Of a DNA stretch of 43,897 nucleotides, positions 15,523 through 24,126 are shown one piece after another. The translations under genes and the position numbers were made by a program. The stretch spans positions 1 through 43,897 of the forward strand of contig JAGXRD010000088.1 of assembly GCA_018336035.1 (NCBI GenBank), written 5' to 3'. The notes under the pieces were generated by a model that was not told where the DNA came from, ran no database searches, and worked only from the letters and a program-made list of their open reading frames with translations. The number at the start of each line of letters is the position of its first letter. The first letter of the stretch is position 1. The stretch comes from Alphaproteobacteria bacterium (lineage in GTDB: Bacteria > Pseudomonadota > Alphaproteobacteria > Ferrovibrionales > Ferrovibrionaceae).

Positions 15523-16809
15523 ATGCTGCTGGTCGCGATTGCCTTTGCCGTTTTCATTCTGATGGGCATGCCGGTGGCCTTCGCCATCGGCATTTCCGGC
15601 GCGCTGTTCTTCCTGCAGCATCCCGAACTGCCGTCCACCATTCCGATCCAGCTCACCGTGACGCAGACGCAGAATTTCGCGCTGCTCGCCGTGCCGCTGT
15701 TCATCATGGCCGGCAACTTCATGAACAAGACCGGCATCACCGAGCAGCTGCTCAATCTGGCCGCCGTGCTGACCGGGCGGCTGCGCGGCGGCATTGCGCA
15801 GGTCTCGATAGCGCTGGCCGCCCTGATGGGCGGTGTTTCCGGCTCGTGTATCGCCGATGCGGCTATGCAGACCCGCATGCTGGGCGACCAGATGCTGAAG
15901 CGCGGCTTCTCGAAGGGCTATGCCGCCGGCGTGCTGTCCTTCGGTTCACTGCTCACGCCGATCATTCCGCCCGGCATCGGCTTCATTCTCTATGGCACGG
16001 TCGGCCAGGTCTCCATCGGCCGCCTCTTTGCGGCCGGTTTCCTGCCGGCTCTGCTGCTCTGGGCGGCGCTCGCCTTCACCATCGCCGTCACCGCGAAGCG
16101 TCGTGGCTACCAGCCGGAACGCGCGGCGCGGCCGACCGTTCGCGAGGTCGGCTCGGCGATTTCGGGTGGCATCTGGGCGCTGTTGTTTCCGGTCTTCCTG
16201 CTGCTCGGGTTGCGCATGGGCGTGTTCACGCCGTCCGAAATCGGCGCCTTCGCCGTGATCTATGCCGTCACCATCGGCGTGGTGATCTACCGCAAGCTCA
16301 ACAGCGCCGGCTTCGCCGAAGCGCTGGAAGGCAGCCTGGTCGATGTCGGCGCGGTGATGTTCCTGATCGCGCTGTCGGGCATCTTCGGCTACGGCATCGT
16401 GTTCGAGCGCGTGCCCGAAGTGATCTCCGAAAGCATGCTCGATCTCACCCAGAATGTGCATCTGGTGATGATGCTGATCGTGCTGTTCATCCTGGTGGCC
16501 GGTTGCTTCATCGACGGCACGGTGCTGATCATCATGCTGACGCCGATCTTCCTGCCACTGGTGCGCGATCTCGGTGTCGATCCGGTGCATTTCGGCCTGG
16601 TCTTCGTGCTGGTCGCCACCATCGGCAATTTCACCCCGCCCGTGGGGTCGGCCATGTATGCGGTCTGCTCGATCCTGAAATGCCGCATCGGCGACTACAC
16701 GAAGGAATCACTGCCCTTCCTGGTCGCGGTCTCGGTGGTCACACTGGCGCTGGTCTTCCTGCCCGAGCTGGTCTTGCTGGTGCCGGACTGGATTTTCGGC
16801 CCCAGTTGA
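15523..16809 (+). CDS. dctM: TRAP transporter large permease, DctM family
   Basis: The 428-residue membrane protein is the sodium-coupled transport channel of the TRAP system. Visible marks are the N-terminal FILMGMPVAFAIGISGALFF, LLAVPLFIMAGNFMNKTGIT, the ASCS-like stretch GGVSGSCIADAAM, GSLLTPIIPPGIGFILYG and the C-terminal repeat NFTPPVGSAMYAVCSI, with about a dozen helices. Length is normal. The 55 bases after its stop hold the operator and start of the next regulator and no visible terminator, so read-through into the lut genes is possible. Confidence 0.95.
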   Translation: MLLVAIAFAVFILMGMPVAFAIGISGALFFLQHPELPSTIPIQLTVTQTQNFALLAVPLFIMAGNFMNKTGITEQLLNLAAVLTGRLRGGIAQVSIALAALMGGVSGSCIADAAMQTRMLGDQMLKRGFSKGYAAGVLSFGSLLTPIIPPGIGFILYGTVGQVSIGRLFAAGFLPALLLWAALAFTIAVTAKRRGYQPERAARPTVREVGSAISGGIWALLFPVFLLLGLRMGVFTPSEIGAFAVIYAVTIGVVIYRKLNSAGFAEALEGSLVDVGAVMFLIALSGIFGYGIVFERVPEVISESMLDLTQNVHLVMMLIVLFILVAGCFIDGTVLIIMLTPIFLPLVRDLGVDPVHFGLVFVLVATIGNFTPPVGSAMYAVCSILKCRIGDYTKESLPFLVAVSVVTLALVFLPELVLLVPDWIFGPS

Positions 16810-16846
16810 GAGCGGTTCTCACATAGATCTGATTGGATAATCCGGC

Positions 16847-16865
16847 TAACTTGTCAGGCAAGTTA
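16847..16865 (+). promoter_or_regulatory. Inverted-repeat operator touching the start codon of the lut regulator
   Basis: TAACTTG (16847-16853) and CAAGTTA (16859-16865) are a perfect 7-bp inverted repeat with spacer TCAGG; the last A is the first base of the ATG. The form resembles the TTGT-N3-ACAA-type sites of FadR/LldR/PdhR regulators. A -10-like GATAAT lies at 16836-16841. There is no Shine-Dalgarno, so the mRNA leader must be short. Autorepression of the whole lut operon is the natural reading (inference). Confidence 0.72.
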
Positions 16866-17548
16866 TGACCGTCCAAGCCGATATACGCCTACCCTCCCGG
16901 GTAGATGCCCTTGCGGAGGCCCTGCTGCAGCCCATTCTGGCCGGCGACTGGCGGCCGCATGACCGGCTGCCGTCCGAACATGCGCTGGCGGCACAGCACG
17001 AGGTCAGCCGCGCCGTGGTGCGCGAGGCCATCGCCCGGCTGAAATCGGATGGCTATGTCGAGACGCGTCAGGGCAAGGGCGCGTTTGTCGCGGCGGCCCC
17101 CGGCGGCAATGCTTTCCGCCTCGATGTCGAGGGCGACACACATTTATTGGAACTGCGCGCGCTCATAGAGGCCGATTGCGCGGCGCTCGCCGCCGAACGC
17201 CACACCGCTGCCGACCTGACGGCTTTGCGCGCCGCCTCGGATGCCATGCGTGATGCAGTTGCCAAAGGCGGGCTCGGCCTGGCCGAAGACATCCGCTTCC
17301 ATGATGTGCTGGCCGAGGCCGCCCATAATCCGGCCTTGCGGCGTTTCGCGGCTTTTGTCGGTCGCCATGCGCGCGAGGCGATGCAGTTGGCGCGACTGTC
17401 GCAGCTGCGCGAGCAGAACCGCCTCGTCGAGATCGAAGCCGAACATGCTGCGATCATCAAAGCTGTCGCCGCACGCGATCCCGTCGCTGCGCGCGCCGCC
17501 GTGCAGCACCATATTGCCAGCGGCCTGCGCCGCCATGGCCTGAGTTAG
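16865..17548 (+). CDS. FadR-type GntR regulator of the lut operon (LldR/PdhR-like)
   Basis: The 227-residue regulator has a winged helix (DRLPSEHALAAQHEVSRAVV, then GYVETRQGKGAFVA) and an FCD domain (LLELRALIEADCAALAA, DIRFHDVLAEAAHNPAL, EHAAIIKAVAARD). The first gene of an operon with lutABC, seven bases ahead of the lutA ATG region, it is most likely a lactate-responsive repressor. The inverted repeat touching its start codon is its probable operator. It differs from the GntR protein at 13057-13743, so the block has two separate regulators. Confidence 0.9.
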   Translation: MTVQADIRLPSRVDALAEALLQPILAGDWRPHDRLPSEHALAAQHEVSRAVVREAIARLKSDGYVETRQGKGAFVAAAPGGNAFRLDVEGDTHLLELRALIEADCAALAAERHTAADLTALRAASDAMRDAVAKGGLGLAEDIRFHDVLAEAAHNPALRRFAAFVGRHAREAMQLARLSQLREQNRLVEIEAEHAAIIKAVAARDPVAARAAVQHHIASGLRRHGLS

Positions 17549-17561
17549 CCGAGGTATGTCC

Positions 17562-18338
17562 ATGTCCCAGATTGACGCAAAACCCCGCGTTGCTTTGTTC
17601 GTCACCTGTCTCGTCGACCTGTTCCGGCCCAGTGTCGGCTTCGCCGCGATCAAGCTGATGGAAGATGCCGGCTGCATCGTCGAGGTGCCGGAGGCGCAGG
17701 TCTGCTGCGGCCAGCCGGCCTATAACTCGGGCGACCGCAAGGACACGGCGGCCATCGCGAAACAGGTGATTGAGGCCTTCGAGGACTACGACTATGTGGT
17801 TGCGCCCAGCGGCTCCTGCGGCGGCATGATCAAGGACCACTACCCGGCATTATTCGCGGCCGATTCCGAATGGCAGCGCCGCGCCGAGGACCTGTCCGGC
17901 CGCATGCATGAACTCACCAGCTTCCTGGTCGATGTGCTCAAGGTGCAGGGCGTGCAGACCGCGCCGCAGGATGTGAAGATTACCTATCACGATTCCTGCT
18001 CCGGCCTGCGCGAACTCGGTGTGAAAGGTCAGCCTCGCGCGCTGCTGGATTCGATTGGCGGACTTGAGATCGTCGAAATGCAGACGCCGGAGACCTGCTG
18101 CGGCTTCGGCGGTACCTTCTGCGTCAAATACGGTGAGGTCTCGACCGATATTGTCTCGCGCAAGACCGCCGACATCACTGCCACCGGTGCTGATCTGCTG
18201 CTGGCCGGCGATATGGGCTGCCTGCTCAACATGGCCGGCAAGTTGAAACGCGAGGGCAGCGCCGTACAGGTGCGCCATGTCGCCGAAGTGCTGGCCGGCA
18301 TGACAGATCTGCCCGCCATCGGCGAAGAACAGAAGTGA
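17562..18338 (+). CDS. lutA: L-lactate utilisation protein LutA (CCG-domain iron-sulfur subunit)
   Basis: LutA, LutB and LutC together oxidise L-lactate to pyruvate. This subunit has two cysteine-rich CCG motifs: QVCCGQPAYNSG with GSCGG in the first half, and HDSCSGLRELG with ETCCGFGGTFCVKYGEVS in the second, the heterodisulfide-reductase-like layout. There are two tandem ATG codons; I chose 17562 (MSQIDAK) because GAGGT is six bases upstream, while 17556 overlaps no proper spacing. The C-terminus GEEQK is followed after 10 bases by lutB. Confidence 0.93.
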   Translation: MSQIDAKPRVALFVTCLVDLFRPSVGFAAIKLMEDAGCIVEVPEAQVCCGQPAYNSGDRKDTAAIAKQVIEAFEDYDYVVAPSGSCGGMIKDHYPALFAADSEWQRRAEDLSGRMHELTSFLVDVLKVQGVQTAPQDVKITYHDSCSGLRELGVKGQPRALLDSIGGLEIVEMQTPETCCGFGGTFCVKYGEVSTDIVSRKTADITATGADLLLAGDMGCLLNMAGKLKREGSAVQVRHVAEVLAGMTDLPAIGEEQK

Positions 18339-18348
18339 GGGCGACGCC

Positions 18349-19815
18349 ATGAGCATGCAGATCACCGCCCAGAATTTCGAAGCCAATGCCAAGAAGGCGC
18401 TGAAAGACCCGAACCTGCGCAAGGCCATGCAGATCATCGGCGGGCCGATGGCGAGCCGCCGGGTGGAAACCGCGCGCGAATTGCCGGAATTCGAGGCTTT
18501 GCGCGACGAAGGCGTGAAGATCAAGACCCACGTCCTCAAACATATCGACCTCTATCTCGAGAAATTCGAGCAGCAGCTGACCGCGCGCGGCGGCAAGCTG
18601 CACTGGTGCCGCACGTCGCGCGAGGCGCGCGAGACCATCCTGGCGCTCTGCCGCTCGCGCAACGCCAAGCTGGTCACCAAGGGCAAATCGATGGTGACCG
18701 AGGAAATCGGGCTCAATGCCTTCCTCGAGGAACATGGCATCACCCCGGTCGAGACCGATCTGGGCGAATACATCATTCAGCTGGCGCAGGAACCGCCCAG
18801 CCACATCATCGGGCCGGCCCTGCACAAGACGCGCGAACAGGTGGCAGAGCTGTTCGAGGAACATCATCCCGATTACGAACTGCCCAATGTGCCGGGTGTG
18901 AAGGCCGGACCGCGCAGCACCGAACCGCAGGTGCTGGTCACGGAAGCGCGCAGCGTGTTGCGCGACACGTACTTCAAGGCCGATGTCGGCATCACGGGTG
19001 CGAACTTCCTGATCGCCGAAACCGGCGCCACCGTGATCGTCACCAACGAAGGCAACGGCGACCTGACGCAGTCGCTGCCGAAAATGCATATCGCGGTCAG
19101 CAGCATCGAGAAGGTCATTCCCAATCTGGAAGACCTCTCGACTATTCTCCGCATCCTGGCGCGCTCGGCCACCGGCCAGGAGATGAGCTGCTACACGACA
19201 CTGTCCTGCGGTCCGAAACGGCCCGAGGATAAAGATGGCCCGGAAGAGTTCCATGTCGTGCTGGTCGACAATGGCCGCAGCGAAATGCTCGGCACGGAAC
19301 TGGAGCCGCTGCTGCGCTGTATCCGCTGCGGCGCCTGCATGAACAACTGCCCGGTCTATCACTCGGTCGGCGGCCATGCCTATGGCTGGGTCTATCCGGG
19401 CCCCATCGGTGCCGCGCTCGATCCGCATATGATCGGGCTGGAAACCGCGCGGCATCTGCCCAATGCCTCCACCTTCTGCGGCAAATGCGAGGAAGTCTGC
19501 CCGATGCGCATCCCCCTGCCCGATATCATGCGCTGGTGGCGCGAGCAGGCGCATGAAAAGCAGATTACGCCGCCCTTGCAGCGCTGGGGTATCGAGGCCT
19601 GGGCCTTTGCCGCGAAAAACCCCTGGCTCTATCGCCTCGGTGCGCGCGTTGCCATCGGGCTGCTCAACCTGCTCGGCAAGGACAAGGGCAAGTTCACTTC
19701 GCTGCCGCTGGTGGGCGGCTGGACCGATGGCCGCGACTTCCCGGCGCCGCAATCCGGCAGCACCTTCATGAGCCAGTACAAGAAGAAGGGCCAAAAGAGC
19801 GGGGTGACGAAATGA
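18349..19815 (+). CDS. lutB: L-lactate utilisation iron-sulfur protein LutB
   Basis: LutB is the electron-transfer subunit of the lactate oxidase complex. The 488-residue protein has an N-terminal LUD domain (to about residue 300, containing TKGKSMVTEEIGLNAFLEEH) and a ferredoxin-like domain with Cys324, Cys327, Cys330 and Cys334 in CIRCGACMNNCP and Cys377, Cys380 and Cys384 in CGKCEEVCP. The C-terminal part continues with WGIEAWAFAAKNPWLYRLG, as in YkgF-type proteins. Its end overlaps lutC by four bases. Confidence 0.95.
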   Translation: MSMQITAQNFEANAKKALKDPNLRKAMQIIGGPMASRRVETARELPEFEALRDEGVKIKTHVLKHIDLYLEKFEQQLTARGGKLHWCRTSREARETILALCRSRNAKLVTKGKSMVTEEIGLNAFLEEHGITPVETDLGEYIIQLAQEPPSHIIGPALHKTREQVAELFEEHHPDYELPNVPGVKAGPRSTEPQVLVTEARSVLRDTYFKADVGITGANFLIAETGATVIVTNEGNGDLTQSLPKMHIAVSSIEKVIPNLEDLSTILRILARSATGQEMSCYTTLSCGPKRPEDKDGPEEFHVVLVDNGRSEMLGTELEPLLRCIRCGACMNNCPVYHSVGGHAYGWVYPGPIGAALDPHMIGLETARHLPNASTFCGKCEEVCPMRIPLPDIMRWWREQAHEKQITPPLQRWGIEAWAFAAKNPWLYRLGARVAIGLLNLLGKDKGKFTSLPLVGGWTDGRDFPAPQSGSTFMSQYKKKGQKSGVTK

Positions 19816-20513
19816 CTTCCCGCGACCGCATTTTCGCCACGCTCCGCGCCGGCCTTAAACACACCGTCGACGATCCGGCGCGGCCGGCTGCCGTTGCCGA
19901 GCGCATCAATCGCCGGACGCCGAACCTGGTGCCGCAGCGGGCGCAGATTCCGCATGCCGAACAGGTCGCGTTGTTCACCGCCAAGGTCGAGGCACTCACC
20001 GTCACGGTCGACAGCGTGCCGGCCGAACAGGATGTGCCCGGCAAGGTGGCCGATTATCTGGCGCGGCATAACCTGCCGTCACAGCTCCGCGTTGCGCCTG
20101 ATCCGTTGCTGCAAAACCTGCCCTGGTCGGAACGCCCGATGCTGCAGGTCGATTACGGCCCGGGCCGCAGCCAGGATCTGGTCAGCGTGACGCCGGCCTT
20201 TGCCGGCATCGCCGAGACCGGCACGCTGATGCTGCATTCCAGTGCCACGACGCCGACCACACTGCATTTCGTGCCCGACCACCATATCGTGGTGATGAAG
20301 GAGAGCCAGATCACCGGCTCGCTGGAAGACGCCTTCGCCCGCCTGCGCGACAAGCTCGGCACGGCGGACAAATCGGCGGCAGAGAACTGGCCGCGCACGG
20401 TGAATTTTGTCACCGGACCATCGCGTACTGCCGATATCGAAGGTGTGCCGGTGCTCGGCGCCCATGGACCGCGTCGCCTGCATATCGTACTCATCGCGGA
20501 TGGCACCCCGTAA
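19812..20513 (+). CDS. lutC: L-lactate utilisation protein LutC (LUD domain)
   Basis: The 233-residue protein is the third Lut subunit. The LUD fold is recognisable from PAFAGIAETGTLMLHSSATT (20 residues), LHFVPDHHIVVMKESQI, and the nearly invariant C-terminus NFVTGPSRTADIE followed by GAHGPRRLHIVLI. It overlaps lutB by four bases and the Smr gene by 14 bases. Those couplings suggest that Smr may now be co-transcribed with lactate genes. Confidence 0.94.
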   Translation: MTSRDRIFATLRAGLKHTVDDPARPAAVAERINRRTPNLVPQRAQIPHAEQVALFTAKVEALTVTVDSVPAEQDVPGKVADYLARHNLPSQLRVAPDPLLQNLPWSERPMLQVDYGPGRSQDLVSVTPAFAGIAETGTLMLHSSATTPTTLHFVPDHHIVVMKESQITGSLEDAFARLRDKLGTADKSAAENWPRTVNFVTGPSRTADIEGVPVLGAHGPRRLHIVLIADGTP

Positions 20514-21093
20514 GTCCTCCGTCAAACCGACGCCGCTGATTCCAGACCAGGAGGTCTGGCAGCAGGTGGTGCAATCGGCGCGTCCGCTGAAGAAAGCGGC
20601 GAATGTCGTGCCGCAGCCGCTGGCGCCACTGCCCAAAGTCTACAAACCCGCAGGCGCACCTGCCGCGGCCTATGCGACGGCCGAGGCAAAGCAGAAAGCG
20701 CCGCTTCCGCACGGCAGGCAGTCTGACAAGCCGACGCCGCAGATGGACAAGCGGCTGCGTCAGCGCTTCGAACGGGGCGAACTGCCGGTGGAAGCGCGCA
20801 TCGACCTGCACGGGCTGACGTTGGCCAATGCCGAGCGCGCCCTGTCGAAATTCCTGCGCGACGGCATCGCGCAGCAAAAACGCTGCCTGCTGGTGATCAC
20901 CGGCAAGGGCAGCGTTCGCCACGACAATGAAATCGAGATCATGCAGAAAGGCCGCGGCGTGTTGCGCGCCTGGCTGCCGGATTATCTCAAGCGCGGCCCC
21001 TGGCGCGACCAGATTCTCGGCCTTGCGCCGGCACGGCCGGACATGGGTGGCGCCGGCGCATTCTATGTGCTGCTGAGGCGGCAGCGGGAATGA
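20500..21093 (+). CDS. Smr/MutS2 C-terminal domain protein
   Basis: The 197-residue protein has a basic, proline-rich N-terminal half and a C-terminal Smr domain with IDLHGLTLANAERALSKFL (the LDLHG-type motif), LLVITGKGSVRH (the TGKG motif) and GAGAFYVLLRR. Smr domains act as nucleases or nucleic-acid-binding modules. ATG 20500 lies inside lutC; the longer frame further upstream is only lutC read in another frame. In many alphaproteobacteria this gene directly follows mltA; here about 9.5 kb separates them. Confidence 0.88.
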   Translation: MAPRKSSVKPTPLIPDQEVWQQVVQSARPLKKAANVVPQPLAPLPKVYKPAGAPAAAYATAEAKQKAPLPHGRQSDKPTPQMDKRLRQRFERGELPVEARIDLHGLTLANAERALSKFLRDGIAQQKRCLLVITGKGSVRHDNEIEIMQKGRGVLRAWLPDYLKRGPWRDQILGLAPARPDMGGAGAFYVLLRRQRE

Positions 21094-21104
21094 AGGATCG
21101 AAAT

Positions 21105-21689
21105 ATGCGCGTGTCGGCATTGTGCGGAATATGTCTGGCCTCGCTTGCTCTTGCCAGTTGCGCGCAGCCGGCCGCTGAAGAGCGCTGCACCAAAGAACCT
21201 TTTGGCGTTAAAAAGATAGCTATCACTACGTCTAGCAAAACAGATGAGTGGAAGCCCGAAGAGGTCAGATCGCTTCGACGCGGCGCATATTACGAGGTCG
21301 GATCATTTTCGATAGCGAGTGCGACTTGGCTGATTCTCGACTGGGATCAGGCCGCGATTATTGAAGTCTCACGCACGATTGGCCCCGCCACCGCATCGCA
21401 ACATTTGCCGCAATCGGAAACATTGGTTCGCAATGGTGCGATGGCAGGGCGAGAGTGGACCGACAAGGTGAAGCGGCGTAGCCTTACCTCTCAGGAATTA
21501 GCGGGACTTGTCTGTGATGCCAACAGGCTCTGGCTTGATCCTTACACAAGAGAAATGAACGCTATTGCCTTCGGAATAACGCAAAGCTTTTGGCTTGTTG
21601 GCGACGGAGCCTACAAGGAATTCAGCGGCACAGGCGTCATCCCGAAACCGGCAGAAGCATTCAAGACTCGTTTGACAGATATGAAGTGA
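21105..21689 (+). CDS. Predicted lipoprotein of unknown function
   Basis: I do not recognise a family. The 194-residue product starts with a lipoprotein signal (MRVSALCGICLASLALASC, lipobox Cys19) and continues with CAQPAAEERCTKEPFG, so it should be exported and lipidated. ATG 21105 has AAGGA seven bases upstream; ATG 21090, overlapping the Smr stop, would put five charged residues before the signal. Base composition looks lower in GC than the neighbours, and codons such as AAA, AGT and TTT are more frequent, which suggests a later arrival. It is followed after 11 bases by a DUF2817 gene. Confidence 0.6.
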   Translation: MRVSALCGICLASLALASCAQPAAEERCTKEPFGVKKIAITTSSKTDEWKPEEVRSLRRGAYYEVGSFSIASATWLILDWDQAAIIEVSRTIGPATASQHLPQSETLVRNGAMAGREWTDKVKRRSLTSQELAGLVCDANRLWLDPYTREMNAIAFGITQSFWLVGDGAYKEFSGTGVIPKPAEAFKTRLTDMK

Positions 21690-21700
21690 CGAGCGCCCCC

Positions 21701-22789
21701 ATGTCGATCCATCAGTATTTCTCGCCCGATTACGCCACTGCCCGCCAGAAATTCCTCGAGGCCGCCAAACATGCCGGCGCCGAGATCGAAAGCCTCCAGC
21801 ATCCTGACACCGGCATCAGCGGCGAGGACCTGTTCACCGATGTCGCCTGGCTCGGGCCGAAGGATGCGCGCGCGGTGCTGGTCAGCATCTCGGGCACGCA
21901 TGGCATCGAAGGCTATTACGGTTCGGGCTGCCAGGTTGGCTGGTTCAGCGAGGGCCATGCCGCCAAGCTGCCGGCGGGCACAGCCATGATGTCGATCCAT
22001 GCCAGCAACCCCTACGGTTTTTCCTGGGGTCGTCGGGTGAATGAAGACAACATGGACATCAACCGCAACTTCATCGATTTCGACAACAAGCAGCCACCGG
22101 CCAATCCGGCCTATGCGGAAGTGCATGACTGGCTGGTGCCGCAGAGCTGGAGCGACGAGGTCGCCGCCGGCATTCAGCAGAAGATCGCCGCCTATTACGC
22201 CCGCGTCGGCGCGAAAGCCGCGACGGCGGCCATCGTTGGCGGCCAGCACACGCATGCCGATGGCATTTTCTATGGCGGCAAAGAGGCCTGCTGGTCGCAT
22301 AAGACCATCAAGGCCATCTCGGAAAAGTATCTCAGCAAAGCCAAGCGCATCTGCGTGCTGGATTATCACACCGGCTTAGGCCCGTTCGGCTATTCGGAAA
22401 TGATCTGCCGCCATCCAGTCGACTCTGACTCGCTCAAACTGGCGCGCCAGTGGTTCGGCGATGCCGTCACCTCGCCGGCGATGGGCCAGTCGGACTCACC
22501 GATCATCGAAGGCAACCTGCGCATGGGCATCGCGCGTTTCTGCGCCCAGGCCACCACGGTTGCCGTCAATATCGAGGTCGGCACGCTGAGTTCGGAAGAG
22601 GTGCGGCTTTCGGTGATTGCCGACAACTGGCTGCATCTGCGTGGCGACGTGTTTTCGCCGCTCGGCCGCCAGATCAAGGCGCAGATCCGCGCCGCCTTCT
22701 ACCCCGACAGCGATGAATGGCGCGGCTTGTGCTATCCGCGCGCCGTCGAGATCCAGAAACAGGCGCTGGCCGGGCTCTCTGCCGCCTAA
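21701..22789 (+). CDS. DUF2817 family protein, M14-like zinc carboxypeptidase fold
   Basis: The 362-residue protein shows an M14-like metal site: His67 and Glu70 in GTHGIEGYYGSG, His223 in LDYHTGLG, and a candidate catalytic Glu292 in VNIEVGTLS. DINRNFIDFD after the first motif matches the substrate-carboxylate-binding NRN of M14 enzymes. No signal peptide is present, so it is probably cytoplasmic. Substrate is unknown; peptide or amide hydrolysis is inference. ATG 21701 starts at the conserved N-terminus. Its stop overlaps the stop of the convergent binding-protein gene. Confidence 0.82.
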   Translation: MSIHQYFSPDYATARQKFLEAAKHAGAEIESLQHPDTGISGEDLFTDVAWLGPKDARAVLVSISGTHGIEGYYGSGCQVGWFSEGHAAKLPAGTAMMSIHASNPYGFSWGRRVNEDNMDINRNFIDFDNKQPPANPAYAEVHDWLVPQSWSDEVAAGIQQKIAAYYARVGAKAATAAIVGGQHTHADGIFYGGKEACWSHKTIKAISEKYLSKAKRICVLDYHTGLGPFGYSEMICRHPVDSDSLKLARQWFGDAVTSPAMGQSDSPIIEGNLRMGIARFCAQATTVAVNIEVGTLSSEEVRLSVIADNWLHLRGDVFSPLGRQIKAQIRAAFYPDSDEWRGLCYPRAVEIQKQALAGLSAA

Positions 22790-23583
22790 CCAGACGTACC
22801 TGCCGCAGGCCGCGCACCGCTGCGCGCCTGCGGCCCGCTGTCCCAACGTCGCAGGATTTCGTCATACAGGCCGTTGCGGCGGATCGCTGCCAGTCCGCGA
22901 TTGAAGCTGATGCAGTCGTCCGGATTCTGGAAGGCCACGCCATACAGCGTCGGCGGAAAAATGTCGTGTTCGGCCAGCGGCAGCGTGGTGTCGACGCCGG
23001 CATCCGGACTGCGCATCAGAAAGCGGAAGATACGGCGCTCGGCCAGCACCACATCGGTGCGGCGGGAAAACAATGCGCGCACCTGCAGCATCTGGTTCGC
23101 CACTTCGCGATAACGATCAGGAGTTTGTGCCAGCGCTGCCACCACAGGCCCGAGCAGCAGCTGTGCATTCTGGAAGGCCGTGACATCCAGAGCAGCGAGA
23201 TCGGTGGCCGAGGCAATGTTCAGAGTCCGGCTCTGGAGACTGAAGGCCATGTTGCGGTAGGCCAGCACGGTGTCGCTGATGCAGCCCGGCAGGTTCATTG
23301 CCGGGTTGGCCGGGGTGAAGGCGGCGAGCGAGCCGCGCCGGAAATCCTCCGGCAGGCGGCCAAAGGGTGCCACGATGGCACGCGGTTGCATCCCCGCGGT
23401 CGTGGCCGCCAGCATCACCAGGTCGTATTCCAGGCCGCTCAGCGTGCCGTCGGCAGCCCGGATCACATAGGGCGCACTGGTGCGGAAGCCGATGTCGATG
23501 CCGGACTGCGCCATGGTCGCGGGCGTATGAATGGCCGCGGGCAGGAGGATCAGGCAGACGGCGAAGAGGTGGCGTAACAGCAC
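22786..23583 (-). CDS. Orphan solute-binding protein, SBP_bac_3-like
   Basis: The 265-residue protein has a Sec signal peptide (LLRHLFAVCLILLPAAI, cleavage near TMAQS) and the two-lobed amino-acid-binding pattern: DIGFRTSAPYVIRAADGTLS near the start, then GLEYDLVMLA, and a C-terminal SFNRGLAAIRRNGLYDEIL typical of family-3 binding proteins. No ABC permease or ATPase gene is nearby, so it could serve a distant transporter or a signalling role. The region around residues 80-110 is divergent from classical members. It is divergent from an XRE regulator. Confidence 0.78.
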   Translation of the reverse strand: MLLRHLFAVCLILLPAAIHTPATMAQSGIDIGFRTSAPYVIRAADGTLSGLEYDLVMLAATTAGMQPRAIVAPFGRLPEDFRRGSLAAFTPANPAMNLPGCISDTVLAYRNMAFSLQSRTLNIASATDLAALDVTAFQNAQLLLGPVVAALAQTPDRYREVANQMLQVRALFSRRTDVVLAERRIFRFLMRSPDAGVDTTLPLAEHDIFPPTLYGVAFQNPDDCISFNRGLAAIRRNGLYDEILRRWDSGPQARSGARPAAGTSG

Positions 23584-23662
23584 ACCGGGATATTAGGATG
23601 CGTCTTATGCGACGTCCATGCACCTTCCCGCGATCTGTGCGTCCGGTCTGGCGGGCGCCGTC

Positions 23663-24013
23663 ATGACGCCGTTCGGGGCCCGCATCCGCGCCTTGCGTCA
23701 GGCGCGCGGCATCGCCCTGAAGCAGATGGCCGCCGATCTGGGCGTATCGTCAGCATATCTTTCCGCGCTGGAACATGGTCATCGCGGCCGGCCGAGCTGG
23801 CTGCTGCTGCAACGCATCTGCGGCTATCTCAACATCATCTGGGACGATGCCGAGGAACTGGCCGAACTTGCCAAACTGTCCCACCCGCGCATCACCATCG
23901 ACACGGCTGGCCTGACCCCGAAGGCTACATTGCTGGCCAACGAGCTGGCGCGACGGATTAACGGCCTCGACGATGCCCGCCTGGACCAGATGCTGAAACT
24001 CCTGCGCGGCTGA
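23663..24013 (+). CDS. XRE-family helix-turn-helix protein
   Basis: The 116-residue protein has a typical Cro/CI-like domain: FGARIRALRQARGIALKQMA, then DLGVSSAYLSALEHGHRGRP, followed by a 45-residue helical tail that may dimerise. ATG 23663 (MTPFGAR) was chosen because the motif normally begins within a few residues; the frame starts earlier at 23618. The gene is divergent from the binding-protein gene and precedes the PLD fusion by 113 bases; regulation of either is plausible but unproven. Confidence 0.85.
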   Translation: MTPFGARIRALRQARGIALKQMAADLGVSSAYLSALEHGHRGRPSWLLLQRICGYLNIIWDDAEELAELAKLSHPRITIDTAGLTPKATLLANELARRINGLDDARLDQMLKLLRG

Positions 24014-24126
24014 GCCGCGCTGGCGCCATTGCCGCAAAGCCGCCGCATTCTCCGCCGGATCAGTCTCTTAGCCTTGGCACCAAACCCCGGATGGGACGTT
24101 AAGCCTCCGCAACCCAGGAGGCAGTC

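Noticed and set aside
18226-19794. A 522-codon open frame opposite lutB
   Set aside because: The lutB product has both iron-sulfur motifs and operon overlaps; the opposite frame shows only composition-driven openness.
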